The position numbers and the translations under genes are program-made. Under the pieces are notes generated by a model. The model saw only the letters and a program-made list of their open reading frames with translations. It made no database searches and was not told where the DNA came from. Below, piece after piece: positions 24,866 to 33,613 of a stretch of DNA of 64,000 nucleotides. Source of the stretch: Neolewinella agarilytica (GTDB lineage: Bacteria > Bacteroidota > Bacteroidia > Chitinophagales > Saprospiraceae); assembly GCF_900110645.1 (NCBI RefSeq), contig NZ_FOFB01000010.1, positions 143,108-207,107 on the forward strand, read 5' to 3'. The first letter of the stretch is position 1. Each line of letters begins with the position of its first letter.

Positions 24866-26161
24866 CTATTCGCTCTTTTCAGGAGTTAATAGTGGAAAGT
24901 CTAGCGCTGGTACTGAGCCGTACTTTCCGGCCAAGTAGTCTTTCTCGTAAGTACTATCATTGCGTACTCCCGTTAGGTCGGAAAGGGAATACAATTCTGA
25001 TGCTCCTTGGCTATCCTTCTCGACAAAAGCGACCTGGTCTCTCCTTAGTAAACCAGGGCTGAGTAAATTCGTATCATGGGTTGCTATGATCAGCTGCCCA
25101 CCAGCAGGGTTTGTTTGCGGGTTTTGAAATGTGTCGACAATCGCTTCTGAAAGGAGGGGGTGCAGGCTTGCTTCAAATTCATCAACGACCAAAACTTCAC
25201 CGTTTTCTACAGCAGAAATAATAAAGGCCGCTAGCCAGAAAACTTTTTGGGTACCTAGAGATTCGCCGTGCTCCATTGGCCATGCAATAGGTTTTATCTC
25301 TTTGCCTTGCTTATCTACGCTTCTATGCGCAAACAGGATAGTTGGTTCGCTTAGTTTAGTAATCAGCTCTTTAGCTTCTCCATTTGTAACGCCTATTTCT
25401 AGAACAGAATCTTTATCCAGATAACGTAGTTCTTCCACGTCAATCCCTAAGCCATGGAGAAAACCCTGAATCCTCAGCAAAACCTGTGGATCTTTAAAGG
25501 TATTCATCAAGCGGGCTCGCAATGCACCAGGAAACCCCTGGCCCAAAATGACCGATATTTTCCCTAGTTCCGTTCGAAATTTTTGCGCCTGAGGGATACT
25601 CAGATTCAACGCTTGCAATAACACCAAGCCACGGTCACGAATAAGCCCACGTCGCTCATCTTTCACCAAAGTTGGCAACGGAGACCACTGCGTACGGAGT
25701 TTAGCACCAAACTTAACGTTGTTCCCTTCCCTCGTGAAGGCCATAGACTCTTTACCGCTACCCTGTCTTACATATAGCCACTCCTTTGTAACTCTAGTCG
25801 TCGTCGCAGCCAAACCATATCGAAAAATTTTTTGCTCGACAGAAAGAACGATTTCGAACTCACTAGCTTCTTCCGCAGTATAATCCGTTAACAAAAACGG
25901 TCTGACAGTAGTCAGGTCTGCCTCTAAGCTTGAAGCTGTGATCAAATTTAAAAAGGTAAATAATCCAAGCAGCACGTTGGTCTTTCCTCCTGAATTCGCT
26001 CCATACAAAACCTTCGTCCTGAGCAGAGGAACCCCACCTGTATCAGTCAGGAGATTTTCATTCAGCAACTCGAATTGTTCCTTGAGCGCATCAGCCACTA
26101 AGGAAAGTGTTTGCTTCTCCTTAATAGAACGAAAATTAGCCAGAGAAAACGATATTAGCAC
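24866..26161 (-). CDS. AAA-type ATPase, RloA/AbiL-like, partner of RloB
   Basis: 431-residue ABC-like AAA ATPase of the AAA_15/AAA_21 kind. Walker A GANSGGKT at residues 54-61; signature-like GESLGTQKVFW; Walker B VLVVDEFEASLHP around 325; and the H-loop-like LIIATHDTNLL. It begins MLISFSLANFRSIKEKQTLSL, typical for this group. The start codon is GTG at 26161. It forms a two-gene unit with the RloB-like gene, with no gap between stop and start. No restriction-modification genes are nearby. Its composition is visibly more AT-rich than the neighbours, which fits an acquired defence module. Confidence 0.88.
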   Translation of the reverse strand: MLISFSLANFRSIKEKQTLSLVADALKEQFELLNENLLTDTGGVPLLRTKVLYGANSGGKTNVLLGLFTFLNLITASSLEADLTTVRPFLLTDYTAEEASEFEIVLSVEQKIFRYGLAATTTRVTKEWLYVRQGSGKESMAFTREGNNVKFGAKLRTQWSPLPTLVKDERRGLIRDRGLVLLQALNLSIPQAQKFRTELGKISVILGQGFPGALRARLMNTFKDPQVLLRIQGFLHGLGIDVEELRYLDKDSVLEIGVTNGEAKELITKLSEPTILFAHRSVDKQGKEIKPIAWPMEHGESLGTQKVFWLAAFIISAVENGEVLVVDEFEASLHPLLSEAIVDTFQNPQTNPAGGQLIIATHDTNLLSPGLLRRDQVAFVEKDSQGASELYSLSDLTGVRNDSTYEKDYLAGKYGSVPALDFPLLTPEKSE

Positions 26162-26228
26162 GTTATTTGAGAATTTTACTCAAATATACAGACAAAACAC
26201 TAAAAAAAACAGCCAACACCCTCTCCCT

Positions 26229-26888
26229 CTACACGTTCAAATAATTCATTAAACTATCATAGCGCTCCCGCAGGGAATCCTGCAATTGCTTCTCATTGAA
26301 GCTTGCCTTCACTTTGTAGTTGAATCGTTCGAAAGTGGCCAGCGTAGCGCCAATGTTCTGGCTGTTAACCTTGATGGTTACTTCCGTACGGTTAGTGTCC
26401 TGAAAGGTGTTGACGAAACTGCTGAGGATGACGGCTCCATCACCTTCCACGATGCGGGCGATTTCCGCCAGGCTGTAATCGTGGCGCCCCATCTCGAGGA
26501 TAACGATAGAGCCGGGGTCGCGGAAAGTGCTGCTTTCAGCAAAGAAGCGCAGGAGGTCCTCATTGGTAACCATCCCGATATAATCGCCTTCCCGATTGAT
26601 GACAGGCACAACTGTCAACTTATACTCAACCAACAGGCGCATGACGTCATAAACGTGATCATCCGGGAACACGGCAGGTGGCTGTGAGGGCAGGCGATAA
26701 CTGCTCACGGGCTCCAGGGCATCCGCATTAAGAATGTCATCTTCTGAGATTACCGCCTTCAGCTCCTGATCATCAACGACGGGTAGGTGACGGATGTAAA
26801 ACTCATTCATTATCCCAAGCGCCTCTTCACCGGTATCGGTTGGGCGGAGGGGAACAAGGGCATCGGTAATTAAAGCTTCTGCGGTCAT
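26229..26888 (-). CDS. CBS-domain protein (AcuB-like)
   Basis: 219-residue protein with two CBS motifs (ALGIMNEFYIRHLPVVDDQELKAV and VYDVMRLLVEYKLTVVPVINREGDYIGMVT), which usually bind adenine nucleotides, followed by an ACT-like domain (GSIVILEMGRHDYSLAEIARIVE and TEVTIKVNSQNIGATLATF). This CBS-plus-ACT arrangement is like AcuB-type proteins. There is no signal or membrane segment. Its ligand and target are unknown. It lies downstream of the TM2 protein gene on the same strand. Confidence 0.82.
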   Translation of the reverse strand: MTAEALITDALVPLRPTDTGEEALGIMNEFYIRHLPVVDDQELKAVISEDDILNADALEPVSSYRLPSQPPAVFPDDHVYDVMRLLVEYKLTVVPVINREGDYIGMVTNEDLLRFFAESSTFRDPGSIVILEMGRHDYSLAEIARIVEGDGAVILSSFVNTFQDTNRTEVTIKVNSQNIGATLATFERFNYKVKASFNEKQLQDSLRERYDSLMNYLNV

Positions 26889-26990
26889 CTGGGATAGAAA
26901 GATAAGACGTGAAGATAAAGGGGAATACTCCTCGTTTGTTTCACAGAGGAAAAATTAACAATACGGGTAACTGTTGCCCGAAAAACCGGA

Positions 26991-27869
26991 CTAACTGAGT
27001 AAGCGCTTTTTCTGGGTAACGAATTCGTTTTCCGTCAACAGTCCCTTTTCCTTAAGGGTAGCCAGCCGCTGGAGCTGCTCCAGCAGATCTTCACTAATTT
27101 CGGGAAGTTCCACCATCTCTTCTTCACGGATGGGGTTTTCCAGAACTGTTTCTTCAGCGCTACGGTCGGGTGCCAGGCGGTAACCGTTTAGTTCAAACTC
27201 CGTGTAACCTGGCTGTACCCGCAGGAAAGCCAGACTGTCGTGCGCCCGTATACGCTCGAAGTCGTCAAAGCCAAGCGCAATGGCCCGGTCAAGGTGATAG
27301 AAAGCCTTATCAGCCTGTTCTTCACAACTGTAGGAGCAAGCGATGTTGAAATGACTGGCTACGTCCCGGGGGTTTTTCTCCAATGCTTTTCCAAAAGCGA
27401 TAATGGCCCGGTCGTATTCGAAGTCTTTGAAGTAGCGCAGACCGGCCTTTCGCTCTGCCGCCCCTGTTTGAACGGGTCGGCTCGCCGGCGCATTTCGGCG
27501 GGCTTGCGTATTCGTGCGGTTAGCACGCGTCTGTTGGCGGCTTTGCTCGCGCAGCGAACGCTCCTGTTGGCGCTGGCGGTAGCGGCGCTCCCGGTCATTC
27601 ATCGGAGCTTGCTGCTGGCGGGGTGCCTGACCACGCCTGCGGTTAGTATGACCAAGACTGGCCGGAACCTGCTCTTTGTTGTACTTCCGGTCAAAGGCTT
27701 CCTGATCCATGCTCAGAAACACAATGGCGTCAATCACCCCGATGACGGCAGCCAGGGGGAAAACGAATATATATAGTATGCCAAGGCCGATTTGCCCGAG
27801 ATAGAAACGGTGGAGCCCCATGGGACCTCCGAAGAAAGCAAGTACGGCCGCTAGATTTTTGTCCTTCAT
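26991..27869 (-). CDS. TM2 domain protein with TPR and SHOCT-like end
   Basis: 292-residue protein from the ATG at 27869 (a TTG at 27929 would add a charged 20-residue leader). The TM2 domain comes first: AAVLAFFGGPMGLHRFYLGQ and a second helix ILYIFVFPLAAVIGVID, giving two membrane segments. A long basic, Gln/Arg-rich linker follows (RQQQAPMNDRERRYRQRQ), then a TPR-like pair (YDRAIIAFGKALEKNPRDVA and ADKAFYHLDRAIALGF). The last 40 residues resemble a SHOCT domain (LATLKEKGLLTENEFVTQKKR). Function is unknown; the combination is compatible with a membrane-anchored scaffold. Confidence 0.8.
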   Translation of the reverse strand: MKDKNLAAVLAFFGGPMGLHRFYLGQIGLGILYIFVFPLAAVIGVIDAIVFLSMDQEAFDRKYNKEQVPASLGHTNRRRGQAPRQQQAPMNDRERRYRQRQQERSLREQSRQQTRANRTNTQARRNAPASRPVQTGAAERKAGLRYFKDFEYDRAIIAFGKALEKNPRDVASHFNIACSYSCEEQADKAFYHLDRAIALGFDDFERIRAHDSLAFLRVQPGYTEFELNGYRLAPDRSAEETVLENPIREEEMVELPEISEDLLEQLQRLATLKEKGLLTENEFVTQKKRLLS

Positions 27870-27979
27870 GTGCAACGAATTAACGGCTAAAGGATCAATT
27901 TCGTTCTGTTTATTCTCATTTTTCGACAATCAGGTCGTTCCTGACTGTCAACGGGCCCGCCTCACGGGTTAACCTTACA

Positions 27980-29227
27980 CTACTCCGGCCGGAAAATCCG
28001 GCAGGTCAGCACCGTCAGATCATCCGGATATTCGGAGTTCTGACGAAAGTCGTCCAGCATAACTTTGAGCGCGCCGTTGAAGGAAGCCGCTGACCGCCCG
28101 TGCTGCCGCTTCGCGAAGTTGTAAAGTATTTCCTCATCCAGCGTCTCTCCTGCGGCATTTTGCAAATCCGTCAAACCGTCGGTATAGGTGACCACTAACG
28201 CCTGACTCGGCAAATCAATTTCGCCAACCTCCAGCATCGGCAACTCATCAATAGATCCCAAAACCAGTGTGCCTTCGGTAAGCAGCTTAATGCCCTGATC
28301 ATGCACCAGCACAGCAGGCGGATGTCCGGCGTTTACGTAACGGAGTTTATGGCTTTCCAGATCGTACTCCGCCACAAAGAAGGTAATGAACCGCTCCCCC
28401 TGGGTAATTTCGTAAACCGCTTTATTGATGTCAATGACAAACTCGCGAAGGCTGGACCGCTTTTTGATCAGCGTATGGAAATTCGCCTGAAAGTTGGCCA
28501 TGAGCAGGGCCGCGGACACCCCCTTACCCGTAACGTCTCCGATACAAAAGACGAGTTTGCCGTCCTCAAATTCCTGGAAATCGATGTAGTCCCCGCCTAC
28601 CCCGAGCTTCGGCTTGTAAATAGTATCGATCTCGTATTGATCCGTAATCGGGAATAACTCCGGAATCAGCATTTTCTGCACCGTAGCGCCCAGATCAAGG
28701 TCGGCCTCCAGCCGTTCCTGTTCCAGTTGTCGGCGGAAGAGGCGCTTATTTTCAATCGCTACCGCAATTACGTTCGTGATGGTGGTGATAATCTGCACCC
28801 GTTCGAACATATCATCCTCTTCCTCAAACCTACCGATGAGGATGTAGGCAATAGGCCGCTCTTTGTGCAAGACCGGCACCACGTGCTCAAACTGTGCGAT
28901 AAAGGTGGGGTTATTGCCTTCAATTAGTCCCGGACGGGTAAATTTCCCGAGGGCGGCCCCCAGGTCAATCCCCGGCAGCGGTGCCTCGGATTGCCCGATC
29001 TGAGTAGCCAGCACCCATTCCGTATCCTTTTGGCTGTTGCGGACCAACAGTACCATTTGGGTAACACCCAATTCCTTGCGCAGAAATGCCCGGTACATAT
29101 CAAAAAGATCCTCGGCTGCAACGTTGTTGTTGATCGCCTGCGTGATCTGCAGCAGACGGCGTACCTGCAGCTGCCGCAGGTGAAGCTCGCGCTCTAGTTT
29201 TTCCGTCCGGTTGAATGGGTGAATCAT
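27980..29227 (-). CDS. GAF-PP2C (SpoIIE/RsbU-type) serine phosphatase
   Basis: 415-residue cytoplasmic phosphatase. The N-terminus is a helix ending in a GAF-like sensor (LRKELGVTQMVLLVRNS to EDDMFERVQIITTITNVIAVAIE). The C-terminal PP2C domain holds the metal-binding Asp motifs: GVGGDYIDFQEF, FCIGDVTGKGVSAALLMA, and VTYTDGLTDLQNAAGE. Such proteins act in partner-switching control by removing phosphate from anti-anti-sigma factors; no partner gene is present in this window. Next on the same strand comes the TM2 protein gene. Confidence 0.88.
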   Translation of the reverse strand: MIHPFNRTEKLERELHLRQLQVRRLLQITQAINNNVAAEDLFDMYRAFLRKELGVTQMVLLVRNSQKDTEWVLATQIGQSEAPLPGIDLGAALGKFTRPGLIEGNNPTFIAQFEHVVPVLHKERPIAYILIGRFEEEDDMFERVQIITTITNVIAVAIENKRLFRRQLEQERLEADLDLGATVQKMLIPELFPITDQYEIDTIYKPKLGVGGDYIDFQEFEDGKLVFCIGDVTGKGVSAALLMANFQANFHTLIKKRSSLREFVIDINKAVYEITQGERFITFFVAEYDLESHKLRYVNAGHPPAVLVHDQGIKLLTEGTLVLGSIDELPMLEVGEIDLPSQALVVTYTDGLTDLQNAAGETLDEEILYNFAKRQHGRSAASFNGALKVMLDDFRQNSEYPDDLTVLTCRIFRPE

Positions 29228-29264
29228 CGGGCGGTAAATATAGGCACAGCCGGGGAAGTTAAGG

Positions 29265-29786
29265 TTATCCCCGAATACCTTCCAGCAAACATTCTTCCAC
29301 TACCGAATCTTCGTCGCCGTGAAGCACCGAAACATCACCGGTTGTTTCGAAAACAACAGCTTTTACTTCAGAGAGCCGGAGCACATTAGCCTCGCGAAGC
29401 TTGGCCATCAAATCAGCGTGCGTAACACCGGATTTCGCCATGTTCTCCTGAAAAATTTCGCCCTTTCGCATCAGCAGCACGGGCTGGTTTTCACCGATGT
29501 TTTCCAGCCAGTCAAAGTGACGTTTCCCGTAAGAGAACAATTGCTGAAAGCCAATAATGCACAGCATCGCAACCGTGCCCTTCAACCAGCTCTGCCCCGT
29601 ATTCATGGCTACTGCAGCCAAAATGGAGCCAACGGCAATGGTGGAAGCAAAGTCAACACTAGACATTTTCGCAAACGAACGAAGACCGTAAATTCTCACT
29701 ATGATCAGGATCGTAGCCATAATCATTATACACGAGGCGGCCGTCTTAAGGATGATCGGCAGGGAGGCAATTAACCAGTTTTCCAT
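29265..29786 (-). CDS. DUF421 (YetF-type) membrane protein
   Basis: 173-residue protein with an N-terminal membrane part (LPIILKTAASCIMIMATILI, TIAVGSILAAVAM and KGTVAMLCIIGFQQLF) and a C-terminal cytoplasmic domain with PVLLMRKGEIFQENMAKSGVTHADLMAKL and LRLSEVKAVVFETTGDVSVL. The sequence SVDFASTIAVGSILA near residue 43 is the usual DUF421 signature. Role unknown; some YetF-like proteins are linked to spore germination or stress. It has the normal family length. Confidence 0.85.
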   Translation of the reverse strand: MENWLIASLPIILKTAASCIMIMATILIIVRIYGLRSFAKMSSVDFASTIAVGSILAAVAMNTGQSWLKGTVAMLCIIGFQQLFSYGKRHFDWLENIGENQPVLLMRKGEIFQENMAKSGVTHADLMAKLREANVLRLSEVKAVVFETTGDVSVLHGDEDSVVEECLLEGIRG

Positions 29787-29833
29787 AGGGGCTTTATTGA
29801 ATTAAAGCGTAAGCCGGAGCAGTATTGTTTGGC

Positions 29834-29851
29834 GGGCGCAGACGCAGGTGC
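29834..29851 (-). repeat. Dispersed 19-bp word, intergenic copy
   Basis: Minus strand GCACCTGCGTCTGCGCCC; upstream of the DUF421 gene. Confidence 0.6.
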
Positions 29852-30024
29852 CATGTTTGGATTGGGAGCAGTGAAGAAAAACAGCCAACTAGAAAAGCCA
29901 ACGGCTAATTCCAAAAAAATAACCCGCCCATTTCAAGCTAATGAAACGCTTCCGTCTCGTGCGCATCAAGCCTAAAACAAAAGTGGGCGTTTGCCAGCGA
30001 CACTTTGCTCTCCAAACCCTCTTT

Positions 30025-30043
30025 TGCACCTGCGTTTGCGCCC
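30025..30043 (+). repeat. Dispersed 19-bp word, intergenic copy
   Basis: TGCACCTGCGTTTGCGCCC, identical to the susC-susD copy at 10628; 69 bases after the stop of the YfcC-like gene. Confidence 0.65.
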
Positions 30044-30051
30044 TATCCCCA

Positions 30052-30103
30052 ACTATCTGACTGCTTGACTATCTGACTGCTTGACTATCTGACTCCTTGA
30101 CTC
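30052..30103. repeat. Tandem word repeat (CTGACTGCTTGACTAT, period 16)
   Basis: Three near-copies of a 16-bp unit made of TGACT words. The same words form the right arm of the inverted repeat at 3514-3604. Confidence 0.65.
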
Positions 30104-30111
30104 CTCCCTCC

Positions 30112-31497
30112 CTAGCTATACCCAATCGCCACCGCCACCAGCAGCCCTACCCAGGCCCAGACCAGCAACATCCCCGTCAGCGGCAGCGCGAAGCGCAGCC
30201 AGCGATCAAAAGGTACCCGGCAAAGCGACAGCATGGCCACCAGCCCGCCCAGGGAAGGATTGAACAGGTTCGTCACCCCGTCTCCGATCTGGAAGGCGAG
30301 GATGGAGATCTGGGGGCTCAGCCCCAGCGCCTCCCCCAGCGGGATCATCACCGGAAGCGTCGCCATCGCCTGTCCGCTCCCCGAAGGGATGAGCAGGTTC
30401 AGGCCGCTCTGCCCGATGGACATCCCTACGGCAGACGCATAGGTCGGCAAACCACTCAGTGCCTGCGCCAGCCCGTGGCTAATGGTGTCCTGAATCTGCC
30501 CTTGCTCCATGATAACGCTCACGGTAGTTGCCATCCCGATGATGAAGGTTGCCGGGGCCATCTGGGCGATGGATTTAAAGCCGGCCTCCGTCACCTCCCG
30601 GCCGGAGAGACCACTCGTCAGGGCGCACACCACCATCACCATCAGGAAGATGGCCGAAGTATCGTTGATGTGCAGCTCCCATTTGAAAACACCGTAAAGG
30701 ACAATGCCCAGTCCGGCCAAAAACACCGTCAGCAGCCACCAGTTCCGCGGCGTGATGCTGTATTCGTTCAGCGGTTTACTCAGTTGCATGCCGGAGACAT
30801 CCAGCCCGCGGCCGATGCCACTTTCCGGGTCGGCCTTCAGCCGCCGGTAATAGCGGACGTTATACCAGGCCATCAGCAGTAAGCCGCCGGCACAGACCAC
30901 CGAGCGCAGCGCCCAGCCGCTGAAGAGCGGTAGATCCGCGATTAGGTGCCCGTTCCCCACCGTATAGAAATTGATGGGCGAGAGGCCGAAGGCAACCGTC
31001 ATGCCGCCAATGCTCACCCCGGCAGCCAGAATTAAGTCTCCGCCCAGTGCCAGCATCACCACCGCTGCAATCGGGATGGTCGCAATATTATTCTCATAAC
31101 CGACCATGATGCCCAGCGCACCGTACACGAAGGTCAGCAGGACAATCAGCAGCTCCGCGTGCTTGCTGCCCATCCGGCTTACCACCTTGCCGACAACGTT
31201 TTCAATCGTCATCGTTGCCTCCAGAATGGAAAACATCAGGGCACTGACCAGACAGATGAAAATGATCGGTGTCGCTCGTTTGTACCCGTCCGGGAAGGCC
31301 CGAAAAATGTCGAACAAGTTAAGTGGTGAAGCCTCCACCTCGTGGTAACTGCCCGGCACTACGCGCATCCGGCCGTCTACGGCCACCCGCTCATACAGCC
31401 CTGCAGGCAATAGCCAGGTCATAGCCCCGACCGCCAGCACGATGAGCATTAACATAATCAGCGGGGACGGGATGCGGGCATACCAGGGGCGGGACAT
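30112..31497 (-). CDS. YfcC-family (C4-dicarboxylate/arginine antiporter-like) permease
   Basis: 461-residue inner-membrane transporter with about twelve hydrophobic segments. The N-terminus (SPLIMLMLIVLAVGAMTWLLPAG, then a periplasmic loop with PGSYHEVEASPLNLFDIFRAFPDGY) and the block FGLSPINFYTVGNGHLI place it in the YfcC group of the C4-dicarboxylate carrier superfamily. The end carries GQSGLNLLIPSGSGQAMATLPVM and QIGDGVTNLFNPSLGGLVAM, a typical duplicated motif of this superfamily. Substrate unknown, possibly a basic amino acid or peptide. A GACTAAAGTC-like hairpin lies between it and lysS. Confidence 0.85.
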   Translation of the reverse strand: MSRPWYARIPSPLIMLMLIVLAVGAMTWLLPAGLYERVAVDGRMRVVPGSYHEVEASPLNLFDIFRAFPDGYKRATPIIFICLVSALMFSILEATMTIENVVGKVVSRMGSKHAELLIVLLTFVYGALGIMVGYENNIATIPIAAVVMLALGGDLILAAGVSIGGMTVAFGLSPINFYTVGNGHLIADLPLFSGWALRSVVCAGGLLLMAWYNVRYYRRLKADPESGIGRGLDVSGMQLSKPLNEYSITPRNWWLLTVFLAGLGIVLYGVFKWELHINDTSAIFLMVMVVCALTSGLSGREVTEAGFKSIAQMAPATFIIGMATTVSVIMEQGQIQDTISHGLAQALSGLPTYASAVGMSIGQSGLNLLIPSGSGQAMATLPVMIPLGEALGLSPQISILAFQIGDGVTNLFNPSLGGLVAMLSLCRVPFDRWLRFALPLTGMLLVWAWVGLLVAVAIGYS

Positions 31498-31576
31498 GGG
31501 CGGGGAGTTTGCGCCGAATGTACGAAAAGGGAAGGAAGGCCTATCCCTTTGTCATAAAATGAGCTAATTACTCATT

Positions 31577-31596
31577 GGCCGGCTAAAGCCGGGGCT
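31577..31596. repeat. Short REP-like hairpin (CCGGC-TAAA-GCCGG)
   Basis: CCGGCTAAAGCCGG with flanking GG/GGCT, downstream of lysS. It has the shape of the other GACTAAAGTC-type hairpins at 41393 and 44830. Confidence 0.55.
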
Positions 31597-31631
31597 GTGT
31601 TATGAAGCTCTTCGAGCTTGAGAGTTCGCCT

Positions 31632-31650
31632 TGCACCTGCGTCCGCGCCC
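31632..31650 (+). repeat. Dispersed 19-bp word, touching the lysS stop codon
   Basis: TGCACCTGCGTCCGCGCCC. Its last base is the last base of the lysS stop, so the lysS message reads TAG then GGCGCGGACGCAGG. trkH has the same junction. Confidence 0.65.
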
Positions 31651-33191
31651 TACTCCTCTCCGCCTTCCGCCTTTTCCGGCTTCATCTGCGGGAAGAACAA
31701 CACTTCCTGGATAGACTTCTGTCCCGTTACCAGCATCACCAGGCGGTCGATACCGAAGCCGATACCGGCCGTCGGGGGCATACCGTACTCGAGGGCACGG
31801 AGGAAGTCTTCGTCGATGGGCATCGCTTCATCGTCTCCCCGGTTGGCGAGTTCGACCTGCTCTTCGAAGCGTTCGCGCTGGTCGATCGGGTCGTTGAGCT
31901 CGGAGTAAGAGTTAGCAATTTCCTTGCCGTTCACGAAGAGCTCGAAGCGCTCGACCAGGCCGGGCTTGCTGCGGTGCTTCTTCGTCAGGGGTGACATCTC
32001 AACGGGGTAGTCGGTGATAAAAGTAGGCTGGATGAGCTTGGCCTCTACGTGGTCACCGAAGATTTCATCGATGATCTTGCCGCGGCCCATCGTCTTGTCC
32101 AGTTCCACGTGCAGGCGCTTGGCGATGGCGCGTAGTTCGTCTTCGTCAGCACCGCTGATGTCTTCCCCGGTGTATTCCTTGATGGCCTCGGCCATGGGCA
32201 GGCGACGGTAGGGGCCGGCAAAATTAATTTCGTGCCCGTCCGCCATCACCGTAGCGTTGTCACCGCCGTTGACGGTCTTGATGATGTACTCCAGCATCTT
32301 CTCCGTGGTATCCATCATCCAGTTGTAGTCCTTGTAGGCTACGTAGAACTCAATGGCGGTGAACTCGGGGTTGTGCGTCCGGTCCATCCCCTCGTTGCGG
32401 AAGTTCTTACTGAACTCATAGACTGCGTCGAAGCCACCGACGATGAGGCGCTTCAGGTACAGCTCGTTGGCGATACGGAGGTACATCGGAATGTCCAGCG
32501 TATTGTGGTGAGTTGCGAAAGGGCGGGCAGCCGCCCCGCCGTGGATGGCCTGCAGGATCGGCGTTTCCACTTCTACCATGCCCATACCGTCGAGGAAAGT
32601 CCGGATGGCGGTGACGAGCTTGGTACGCTTCAGGAAAACTTCCTTCACGTGTGGATTCACCACCAGGTCAACGTAGCGTTGACGGTAGCGCAACTCGGGG
32701 TCGGAGAAAGCATCGTAAACATTACCGTCGTCGTCCGTCTTAACGACTGGCAGCGGACGCAGACTCTTGCCCAGGAAGGTAAATTCCTTGACGTGAACGG
32801 AGGTTTCTCCCGTCCGGGTCTGGAACACGTGGCCGGTAACACCGATGAAATCACCCAGGTCGAGCAGCTTCTTGAACAGGGTGTTATAGAGGGCCTTGTC
32901 TTCGCCGGGGGCGATGTCGTCTCGGCTAACGTAAATCTGGATGCGACCGGAACTGTCCTGAATGCTGGCAAAAGCCGCCTTCCCCATAATGCGGCGGGCC
33001 ATCAGGCGGCCGGCGATGGTGACTTCTTTAAAATTCGTTGACATCTTATCATCGTCAAATTCCGCCTTTGCGTTGATCTCCTCGGCGAGGTGAGTAACGG
33101 GAAAGGTAGGCGCGGGAAAGGGCTCGATGCCCATTTCACGAATTTTTGCCAGGTTGTCTCTGCGGACGAGTTCTTGTTCGCTGCGTTCCAT
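31650..33191 (-). CDS. lysS: Lysyl-tRNA synthetase, class II
   Basis: 513-residue cytoplasmic enzyme charging tRNA-Lys. An N-terminal OB-fold anticodon domain ([32 protein letters not shown]) precedes the class II core: motif 1 [16 protein letters not shown], motif 2 [24 protein letters not shown] region, and motif 3 near [16 protein letters not shown]. It ends [11 protein letters not shown]. The start ATG at 33191 is normal. The transcript end carries a dispersed 19-bp word directly at the stop codon. The upstream region holds GTCAGGGAG words. Confidence 0.96.
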   Translation of the reverse strand: MERSEQELVRRDNLAKIREMGIEPFPAPTFPVTHLAEEINAKAEFDDDKMSTNFKEVTIAGRLMARRIMGKAAFASIQDSSGRIQIYVSRDDIAPGEDKALYNTLFKKLLDLGDFIGVTGHVFQTRTGETSVHVKEFTFLGKSLRPLPVVKTDDDGNVYDAFSDPELRYRQRYVDLVVNPHVKEVFLKRTKLVTAIRTFLDGMGMVEVETPILQAIHGGAAARPFATHHNTLDIPMYLRIANELYLKRLIVGGFDAVYEFSKNFRNEGMDRTHNPEFTAIEFYVAYKDYNWMMDTTEKMLEYIIKTVNGGDNATVMADGHEINFAGPYRRLPMAEAIKEYTGEDISGADEDELRAIAKRLHVELDKTMGRGKIIDEIFGDHVEAKLIQPTFITDYPVEMSPLTKKHRSKPGLVERFELFVNGKEIANSYSELNDPIDQRERFEEQVELANRGDDEAMPIDEDFLRALEYGMPPTAGIGFGIDRLVMLVTGQKSIQEVLFFPQMKPEKAEGGEE

Positions 33192-33223
33192 ATTGATCTT
33201 TTGCGGGTGCGAAGATAAGTTTA

Positions 33224-33260
33224 TAGTCAGGGAGTCAGGGTGTCAGGGAGTCAAATAGTT
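33224..33260. repeat. Word repeat (AGTCAGGG) upstream of lysS
   Basis: TAGTCAGGGAGTCAGGG followed by TGTCAGGGAGTCAAATAGT; three to four AGTCAGGG-like units with no pairing arm of their own. Confidence 0.6.
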
Positions 33261-33311
33261 CGTACAACCTTAACAATATCAAACAGGCAAAAATTTCATT
33301 CCTGCTTTTTC

Positions 33312-33330
33312 AGGCGCAGACGCAGGTGCA
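33312..33330 (-). repeat. Dispersed 19-bp word, intergenic copy
   Basis: Minus strand TGCACCTGCGTCTGCGCCT followed by GAAAAAG; next to the REP array. Confidence 0.6.
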
Positions 33331-33359
33331 AGAAGAGGCTTAAAGGAGCAGGGGAAAGT

Positions 33360-33521
33360 TCCCGGATGAGGAGCTCCGCTCCGAAAGCTCAGCCGCTTGC
33401 GGCGTGCATGAAGGTATCCATGCCAACGTCACACTCGCGCATGCGCTCGGGCATTTCGGACCGGAGGTCCTCAACCTGGGAACGTCGCATACAATTAGAA
33501 TGTCAATAGAAAACCGATAAT
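33360..33521. repeat. 162-bp REP/BIME unit 1 (upstream of RAYT)
   Basis: Starts CCCCGGATGAGGAGCTCCGC and holds near its end an inverted copy (ATTTCGGACCGGAGGTCCTC). Starts of successive units are exactly 162 bases apart on both sides of the transposase gene. Confidence 0.8.
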
Positions 33522-33551
33522 CCCCGGATGAGGAGCTCCGCTCCGAAAGCA
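33522..33551. repeat. REP unit 2, truncated
   Basis: Only the first 30 bases or so of the 162-bp unit, up to CTCCGAAAGC, remain before the transposase region begins. Confidence 0.75.
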
Positions 33552-33613
33552 CGAGGCGGAAGCCGAGAAAGGGATATTTGCTCAAGTCCAAAACCTACCA
33601 TAGTTTTATTCAT

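Larger units (their letters stand above)
29787..30111. other. Intergenic region with dispersed words and word-like repeats
   Basis: 325 bases between the DUF421 gene start and the stop of the YfcC-like permease gene. It holds two copies of the 19-bp word (29834 and 30025) and one TGACTGCTTGACTATC repeat block (30052-30103). I see no gene. Confidence 0.6.
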
